A stretch of DNA of 10,523 nucleotides from the NCBI GenBank assembly GCA_023403475.1, contig JAEYEL010000208.1:1-10523 (forward strand), given 5' to 3'. The notes below the pieces were generated by a model. It was given only the letters and a program-made list of their open reading frames with translations, was not told the origin of the DNA and ran no database searches. The DNA is from Actinomycetes bacterium. Its GTDB lineage: Bacteria > Actinomycetota > Coriobacteriia > Coriobacteriales > Eggerthellaceae. Position 1 is the first letter of the stretch. The number at the start of each line of letters is the position of its first letter. The position numbers were made by a program, and so were the translations under genes. Shown here piece by piece: positions 6,479 to 10,523 of this stretch.

Positions 6479-7837
6479 TCAAATCGTCGAAGCACCATCC
6501 GAATCGCCGCTCCCAGCGGCAGAGCTTGCAAAATCGACAGCATATCTCCCACTATTACGAAGCACTTTGGGAAGCGGGATGGCTGCGCCAACGGCGGCTG
6601 CAACGAGCATGGCAACCACGCCCGACGGCGGGAAGCACATGAACAGCAGCAACACGACCATCACGGGCTGGCGCATGACCGACCCCAAAAGCGCCGCCGT
6701 ACATACCGCCACGCAGAACGCAGCATCGACGCCGGAAGCAAGCGCGAAGCCGTACCCTAAGCATACGCCCGAAAAGATAATGGGAAAGAAATGCCCGCCG
6801 CGCCAGCCGAAATTGATGCAAGCGGGCGTGAGCGCGGCCTTCACGAACGCCGTGGCGATAAGTGCAGCCGCACCGATAGACGCATAGCCCTCCATCACCA
6901 TATGCGTCTGCGACTCGCCCGCGAACAGGGTAAACGGCAACACGGTACCGCAGGCAGCCAGCACCGTGCCCGCGATGAGGGCGCGCGCAACGGAATGGTC
7001 GCCAAGCTTCGCCGATGCTACGGCGCTCGCCCTCATCGCCCCGTGGTACACCCAACCGCACGCAACCCCGCACGCGGCAAGCGGCACGAGCCACGCAAGC
7101 TCGACCGCACCCACCTGAGCCGCATCGAAGCGCGGCATACCCATGCTGCCGCCGAACAATGACCCCAGTCCCATGAACGTCGCAAGCGCACCGGCCACAG
7201 CGCAGGCGTACACGAACGCCTTCTGCCGCTTGGGCAGCGTGATTTCCCCGCCGCCCGCGCCATCGGCCGAGCCGGAAAGCGGAGCCGCGAAACCATAGAG
7301 CGGAGCTGTGAACAGTGCCGTGAGCGCCGCCTGGCAGCCGAGCATCGTCATGGCGCGAAAATCACCGCCGAAGCGGCGTAGGCGGTCGCCCACCCAAGTG
7401 CACAACCCGGCAATCACACCGGTAAGGCCCGCCTCCGGACCAACGCTTCCGCCGAACAGCAGCGGCAACAGCGCAGCAATGGAAAGCTTGCCCAAATTGT
7501 CGTATTCGTAGCGCCCGCTACGCTTCACCTTCGCCATAACGGCATTGAGGCTTTCGGTGGCTACGCCGACCTTCTTCTCGTACAGCCCGATGACCAGACC
7601 ACCGGTCACGCATACCAGAAACGGGAACAGCGCCACGCCGAACGGCCCGCGCGCCAAGGCAGGCGCCACCTGCTCGAGCCAGCCCGCAAGCGCCAAGCGA
7701 CCGTCGTCCCAAAGAAAACCCAAGCCGGCATCCATCAGAAAGAAGAACGCCCACACGAACGCGCCCGCAAGCGCGCCCGTTGCCACCACGCACGCCAAGA
7801 ACAGCGCACGGTTCACAGGTTTTGCAAACATGCCCAT
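6479..7837 (-). CDS. ClC-family anion channel/transporter
   Basis: This 452-residue membrane protein has about ten to twelve hydrophobic segments and the ClC selectivity-filter signature FGGSVGPEAGLTG (about residues 128-140), followed later by INFGWRGGHFFPIIFSGVCLG. In classical exchangers such as ClcA the motif is GREGP, where the Glu is the proton and chloride gate. Here that place is Val (GSV132GP), so coupled H+ exchange by the usual route is unlikely; a channel-like or otherwise altered mechanism is inferred. The loop KKVGVATESL stands where GSGIP-type sequences bind the anion. ATG at 7837 is chosen because GGGG lies 5 nt upstream and the protein then begins just before its first membrane segment. 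ATGs at 7831 and 7897 are alternatives, giving 450 or 472 residues. It is the first gene of a two-gene unit with the TfoX-type gene. Confidence 0.9.
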   Translation of the reverse strand: MGMFAKPVNRALFLACVVATGALAGAFVWAFFFLMDAGLGFLWDDGRLALAGWLEQVAPALARGPFGVALFPFLVCVTGGLVIGLYEKKVGVATESLNAVMAKVKRSGRYEYDNLGKLSIAALLPLLFGGSVGPEAGLTGVIAGLCTWVGDRLRRFGGDFRAMTMLGCQAALTALFTAPLYGFAAPLSGSADGAGGGEITLPKRQKAFVYACAVAGALATFMGLGSLFGGSMGMPRFDAAQVGAVELAWLVPLAACGVACGWVYHGAMRASAVASAKLGDHSVARALIAGTVLAACGTVLPFTLFAGESQTHMVMEGYASIGAAALIATAFVKAALTPACINFGWRGGHFFPIIFSGVCLGYGFALASGVDAAFCVAVCTAALLGSVMRQPVMVVLLLFMCFPPSGVVAMLVAAAVGAAIPLPKVLRNSGRYAVDFASSAAGSGDSDGASTI

Positions 7838-7942
7838 ACTAACCCCGTATTCGCACTTCAAGCTGCTTCGAACAAGCCTTGCCGCCCATGCGACCATCTT
7901 TTACGCAGGCTCTTTTCAGCAGACTCCCGTTTACTTCGGGCA

Positions 7943-7971
7943 ATTATAGAGCATGGCGCAATTTAGCTCAA
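7943..7971 (-). promoter_or_regulatory. Sigma-70-type promoter of the ClC-family/TfoX-type unit
   Basis: On the minus strand the -35 box TTGAGC (7966-7971) and the -10 box TATAAT (7943-7948, exact consensus) are 17 nt apart. Transcription would begin near 7936, giving a leader of about 100 nt before the ATG at 7837. The leader contains a small CCCG/CGGG hairpin (7927-7940). Confidence 0.75.
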
Positions 7972-8068
7972 AACGAGCGCATGCGCGGCGGAGCATCGGA
8001 TAAAATCAACCTGCGAAGCAATGCGATAGAAAGTGCGCTGCCGTCGAAGCAAAGAACATCCCCAACTA

Positions 8069-8096
8069 CGTCGTATGAAATGAGCGGTTTTACGAA
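8069..8096 (+). repeat. Direct repeat, copy 1
   Basis: This 28-base unit has the core TATGAAATGAGCGGTTTT, then ACGAA. It matches copy 2 at all but two positions, apart from one missing C before ACGAA. The two copies start 64 bases apart. They are non-coding, with no obvious long stem. Confidence 0.75.
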
Positions 8097-8132
8097 CAGC
8101 CACGATGGGAGCCGTCAACTCCACCAGAGTCG

Positions 8133-8161
8133 CGTCATATGAAAAGAGCGGTTTTCACGAA
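8133..8161 (+). repeat. Direct repeat, copy 2
   Basis: This 29-base unit has the core TATGAAAAGAGCGGTTTT, then CACGAA. It contains a small symmetric element, GAAAA-gagcgg-TTTTC, that is less perfect in copy 1. It ends 64 bases before the ferredoxin-like frame at 8226. Confidence 0.75.
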
Positions 8162-8225
8162 TCCCCCTACACCTAAGCCCCATTTCACCAAGTAATAACT
8201 TTGTAAAACCCACGCATCAGCTTAT

Positions 8226-8615
8226 ATGCGCCCCCGCGCTATACAGCCGGAAGGCGAGGAGAACCAGCGAGCGTTAGTCGACGCGCTGTTCGACCTCAAT
8301 CCGAGCATGAACCAAATCTACCCTGGCAATAGGCGCTATATTTGCGACGTGTTCCGCATCGAATCGGGAGAGGGCGAGTACTTCGACCTTGGCCAGAAGC
8401 CTGTTTTCAGGCACGCATTCGCCCTCGGCAGCACCGAAGTCGCCCCTGGCACTTTCGAAATCACCGACGCATGCACCGGCTGCGGGATATGCGCCAGTGC
8501 CTGCTCGGAATCATGCATCAGAGAGGACTCGCCCTTCGCAATCGACCAATCTCACTGCTTACGTTGCGGAATCTGTCAGGAAATCTGCCCCTCGAAGGCC
8601 GTACGCAAGCTTTAA
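8226..8615 (+). CDS. 4Fe-4S ferredoxin-domain protein, probably a 5'-truncated flavin-domain/ferredoxin fusion
   Basis: The 129-residue frame ends in a two-cluster ferredoxin domain: C83-x2-C86-x2-C89-x3-C93 and C111-x2-C114-x2-C117-x3-C121-P. The first 70 residues (LFDLNPSMNQIYPGNRRY, then FRIESGEGEYFDLGQKPV) resemble the end of a pyridoxamine-5'-phosphate-oxidase-like split-barrel domain, as found in anaerobe proteins that fuse this flavin-binding fold to a ferredoxin. The first part of that barrel is missing. Upstream in the same frame a stop occurs at 8196-8198, there is no ribosome site before the ATG at 8226, and I see no matching coding sequence in the other frames. It is therefore most likely a decaying gene remnant that lost its 5' half. 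A short expressed ferredoxin is the alternative. The cysteine motifs are intact, so any decay would be recent. Confidence 0.6.
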   Translation: MRPRAIQPEGEENQRALVDALFDLNPSMNQIYPGNRRYICDVFRIESGEGEYFDLGQKPVFRHAFALGSTEVAPGTFEITDACTGCGICASACSESCIREDSPFAIDQSHCLRCGICQEICPSKAVRKL

Positions 8616-8949
8616 GGGGATACGCCGGCATACCTGCCCAGTTCGTAACCGTATCGCATGCTGAGTGACCAAAACGTTATCTATTCCAACGGCTCTGAGC
8701 ACCACACCCTCATAGGCGCGAGCCTTCCGGTTGCCTTTTCCAACGCAGGCGACAAGATCGACAAGAAGCAAGGTCTTGCCGAACTGCGGAAGCGCAGCCT
8801 GAACGCCGCCCTTTCTTCCCCCAAGGCGCCACGCATCCCGACGACAAGTAGGAGTTTGGCATGCGGGGGTGCGCAACAACCGGAGTCGCGCGCACCCCCG
8901 CACTCCCTCCACCCTATCTTGACACCTGCAGAGATAGAAGAAAAACTCT
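8616..8949. other. 334-base intergenic stretch between convergent frames
   Basis: The GC-rich hairpin at 8862-8902 is the only clear structure. Several open frames cross this stretch on both strands, but none has a ribosome site, a recognisable domain, or independence from the hairpin. It may contain further debris next to the truncated ferredoxin frame, but I recognise nothing in it. Confidence 0.5.
8862..8902. terminator. Strong GC-rich hairpin between convergent genes
   Basis: TGCGGGGGTGCGC (8862-8874) pairs perfectly with GCGCACCCCCGCA (8890-8902) across a 15-nt loop. It lies 47 bases beyond the stop of the leftward DUF4143-type ATPase gene. It could also end transcripts from the rightward ferredoxin frame. 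Neither flank has a T run, so it may act as a Rho-assisted terminator or 3'-end stabiliser rather than a classical intrinsic terminator. Confidence 0.55.
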
Positions 8950-10236
8950 CTAGTTCCTCAATGCGGTAACGGGAACGACGTACACGCCGTCTGGGCGAAC
9001 GTACGCGGCATTCGACATTCCGCATATCACGCACAGCACCGACGGTGCCACACCGCCGCTTTCGGCAATGGAATCCCTCAGCGCGACAAGCCCGGCAGCG
9101 GCTTTGTCTATCTGGTTCGCCCCCAGCTTAATCTCGAAAGCGCACCACTTCCCATCGCTCATTTCCACAACCGCATCGATTTCCCTACCGCTGTAGTCTT
9201 GATAATGAAAGACGTTCGCACCGAAAGACTCGGCGTAAATCTTAAGGTCTCGTTCCACAAGAGCCTCGAACAAAAAACCGAAGGTTTCAAGGTCGTTGAT
9301 GAGCCTGTCGGGCGTCGCCTTCAATAAAGCACATGCCAGCGAGGGGTCGCAGAAATGCCGCTTCTCGGCTTGCTTAACGCGCACAGACGAGCGAATGTTC
9401 GTCGAAAACGGCATTTGATTGTCAAGAAGGAACAGCCGGTCGAACACGTCGAGATACGTGGCTACCGTCTCGGCGTCAATCGTTCTATCGTCTGCCTCCT
9501 TAATGTCGTCGAGGAGCTTTTTCTTGGTTGCGGTCGTGCTTTCGTTTCGGGCAAGGGAATGCAACAACAAACGCATCTTGGCAACATCGTATTTCTTGCC
9601 GTCAACACGCTGCGAATCATCGTCGAGTATCGCGTCAAGGTACGCTTGGGGCAAAATCGACGCGTTTTCAATCGGAGCGTCCAAATTTCCCGGCCACCCG
9701 CCACGCACGATAAAGTTGGCAAGGTCGCGAAGATCAACCTCGCCCGTAAGCGCAGAGACCGGCCGCCCCTCGCAAAGGTTCCGTAGCGAAACCTCACCGC
9801 TGGAATCCCCCGATTCGTATAATGACATGGGCCTCATGCGCAACTTGCCGATCCTGCCCGCACCGCTATGAAGAACGCCCTTCCTTCGGGGGGTCGACGA
9901 CCCCGTAAGGATGAACCGGCCCTTTTCCGATTTCTGGTCAACGGCATACCGAACGGCATCCCACAAAGACGGCACCTCTTGCCACTCGTCAATCAGCCTT
10001 GGCGCATCCCCGTCTAGCACAATTGCAGGAGCGAGCTCGGCCAGCGACCTGTTCTGGAAATTATTCGCCGGGTCACCGACCAAGAACTCGCTGTTGCTGT
10101 GATAGGAAGAGGTCCAGGTTTTACCGCACCATTTAGGACCTTCCACGCACACCGCGCCGAAAACGCTCAGGTATTTCCGAACCATGTCGTCAATCACTCT
10201 GGGTTTATACTGCGTTTTGTCAGCCGTCTTTCCCAT
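8950..10236 (-). CDS. AAA-type ATP-binding protein with DUF4143 domain
   Basis: This 428-residue protein has the standard two-part build of the family. The N-terminal AAA ATPase part has a P-loop GPKWCGKT (about 33-40), a Walker B-like RLIDEWQEVP (about 80-89) and a sensor strand FILTGSST (about 108-115). The C-terminal DUF4143 part ends in a restriction-endonuclease-like core: GREIDAVVE (about 350-358), then AFEIKLG (about 366-372). These fit the D...ExK pattern of PD-(D/E)xK folds. The ATG at 10236 is chosen because GAGAGG lies 8 nt upstream; a GTG at 10245 overlaps that site. These ATPases occur in many copies in gut Actinomycetota and Bacteroidota, and their function is not established. 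Nuclease activity is not proven. It stands alone, with its own promoter carrying a 23-bp repeat array and hairpins on both sides, like a self-contained cassette. Confidence 0.92.
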   Translation of the reverse strand: MGKTADKTQYKPRVIDDMVRKYLSVFGAVCVEGPKWCGKTWTSSYHSNSEFLVGDPANNFQNRSLAELAPAIVLDGDAPRLIDEWQEVPSLWDAVRYAVDQKSEKGRFILTGSSTPRRKGVLHSGAGRIGKLRMRPMSLYESGDSSGEVSLRNLCEGRPVSALTGEVDLRDLANFIVRGGWPGNLDAPIENASILPQAYLDAILDDDSQRVDGKKYDVAKMRLLLHSLARNESTTATKKKLLDDIKEADDRTIDAETVATYLDVFDRLFLLDNQMPFSTNIRSSVRVKQAEKRHFCDPSLACALLKATPDRLINDLETFGFLFEALVERDLKIYAESFGANVFHYQDYSGREIDAVVEMSDGKWCAFEIKLGANQIDKAAAGLVALRDSIAESGGVAPSVLCVICGMSNAAYVRPDGVYVVPVTALRN

Positions 10237-10244
10237 ATCCCGCA

Positions 10245-10250
10245 CCTCTC
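10245..10250 (-). promoter_or_regulatory. Ribosome binding site that decides the ATPase start
   Basis: GAGAGG on the minus strand is followed by 8 nt and ATG at 10236. The upstream GTG at 10245 lies within this site and so cannot use it. Confidence 0.65.
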
Positions 10251-10269
10251 ATGGTTTTCCAACAAGGCC

Positions 10270-10298
10270 ATTACATCACATTCCGTGAGATTCGGCAA
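10270..10298 (-). promoter_or_regulatory. Promoter of the DUF4143-type ATPase gene
   Basis: On the minus strand the -35 box TTGCCG (10293-10298) and the -10 box TGTAAT (10270-10275, five of six consensus) are 17 nt apart. Transcription would begin near 10262, giving a short leader of about 25 nt. The first of the four 23-bp repeats fills the spacer and overlaps the -35 box, so a protein bound there would block or reposition RNA polymerase. Confidence 0.6.
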
Positions 10299-10370
10299 GT
10301 TCATTCCATGATATTTTGCGGTTTCATTCAGTGAAATTTAGAGATTACATTCCTTGGAATTTCGCGCCGG
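10279..10370. repeat. Four tandem 23-bp repeats (iteron-like array) upstream of the ATPase gene
   Basis: Units begin at 10279, 10302, 10325 and 10348, an exact 23-bp period. On the plus strand the invariant positions are CATTC at 1-5, TG at 8-9, ATT at 12-14 and G at 17; most other positions up to 19 agree in three of four. Unit 4 contains the perfect inverted repeat ATTCC-tt-GGAAT, and units 1-3 are degraded versions of it. The sequences between the cores vary, which points to selected protein-binding sites rather than recent slippage. Unit 1 sits inside the ATPase promoter. Confidence 0.75.
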
Positions 10371-10409
10371 TTCACACCGCAGTGCACGAAATGCACAGCG
10401 CATACAAAG

Positions 10410-10438
10410 CGGTGCGGCGGCAAAAAGCCGCCGCACCG
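10410..10438 (-). terminator. Intrinsic terminator of the gene at the right edge
   Basis: CGGTGCGGCGGC (10410-10421) pairs perfectly with GCCGCCGCACCG (10427-10438) around a 5-nt loop. On the minus strand the stem is followed by CTTTGTAT, a moderate T-rich tail. It begins 27 nt after the TAA at 10466, which supports a leftward gene ending there and isolates the ATPase gene from read-through. Confidence 0.75.
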
Positions 10439-10465
10439 TGTCCCGAAGCCTTCGAATCCGAACTG

Positions 10466-10523
10466 TTACAGCTCGATGCGACCGAACTTGGCGAGAAGCT
10501 CAGAGGCCGCCGTGCAGGCTTCG
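10466..10523 (-). CDS. C-terminal end of an unidentified leftward gene
   Basis: Only the last 18 codons and TAA are in the window, reading EACTAASELLAKFGRIEL. The frame is supported by the strong leftward terminator just downstream. The fragment is too short to name a family. Confidence 0.5.
   Translation of the reverse strand, partial: EACTAASELLAKFGRIEL

Larger units (their letters stand above)
7838..8225. other. 388-base gene-free stretch with promoter, palindrome and direct repeats
   Basis: I see no convincing gene here. The left part holds the leader and promoter of the ClC-family gene (promoter 7943-7971). A perfect 10-bp palindrome GCGCATGCGC (7977-7986) lies just upstream of that -35 box and could be an operator. 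The right part holds two near-identical repeats (8069-8096 and 8133-8161). The remaining 60 bases before 8226 show no ribosome site and have an in-frame stop at 8196-8198. Confidence 0.7.

Noticed and set aside
8069..8161. The two direct repeats considered as a minimal CRISPR array.
   Set aside because: There are only two units, they differ from each other, and no cas genes are in the window.
8658..8969. A 103-codon plus-strand frame and overlapping minus-strand frames between the ferredoxin frame and the ATPase gene.
   Set aside because: They have no ribosome site and no recognisable family, and they read through the hairpin and into the end of the ATPase gene.
10279..10370. The 23-bp repeats considered as a plasmid or phage replication origin.
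   Set aside because: There is no Rep gene, AT-rich unwinding stretch or DnaA box cluster nearby, and the overlap with a good promoter makes a transcriptional role more likely.

Overview
The window looks like a chromosomal segment from a member of the Eggerthellaceae (Actinomycetota, Coriobacteriia; Eggerthella/Gordonibacter-like gut anaerobes). This rests on the combination of a DMSO-reductase-family molybdopterin enzyme with a small two-cluster ferredoxin, a LuxR-type regulator with about twelve membrane segments, closely related MFS transporters, and fairly GC-rich Actinomycete-like codon use. The assignment is by family recognition only; no search was run.

Region 1 (1-6082) is one functional module built around a divergent promoter region (about 3034-3235). 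Leftward run a molybdopterin oxidoreductase (742-3033), a 110-residue 4Fe-4S protein starting 3 nt after it (406-738) and, 41 nt further, the start of an MFS transporter cut by the window edge (1-364). Rightward run a membrane-bound LuxR-type regulator (3236-4711) and a second MFS transporter (4862-6082) that is about three-quarters identical to the first over the shared N-terminus. Neither enzyme subunit has a signal peptide. The simplest reading is a cytoplasmic reductase with its own electron carrier, substrate or product carriers on both sides, and a membrane sensor that switches the locus on. Known relatives with this layout are the catechol dehydroxylases and similar inducible reductases of Eggerthella and Gordonibacter. 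The substrate here is unknown.

Region 2 (6083-7971) holds a convergent hairpin, then a leftward two-gene unit with a good sigma-70-type promoter: a ClC-family anion transporter/channel (6479-7837) and a TfoX N-terminal-domain protein (6152-6463).

Region 3 (7972-8949) is gene-poor. It holds two near-identical direct repeats (8069-8096, 8133-8161), an open frame that looks like the C-terminal part of a flavin-domain/ferredoxin fusion protein without its N-terminus (8226-8615), and a 13-bp GC-rich hairpin.

Region 4 (8950-10523) holds a leftward ATPase of the AAA/DUF4143 type. Its promoter region carries four repeats at an exact 23-bp period, the first lying in the spacer between -35 and -10. 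Beyond it are a strong leftward terminator and the last 18 codons of another leftward gene.
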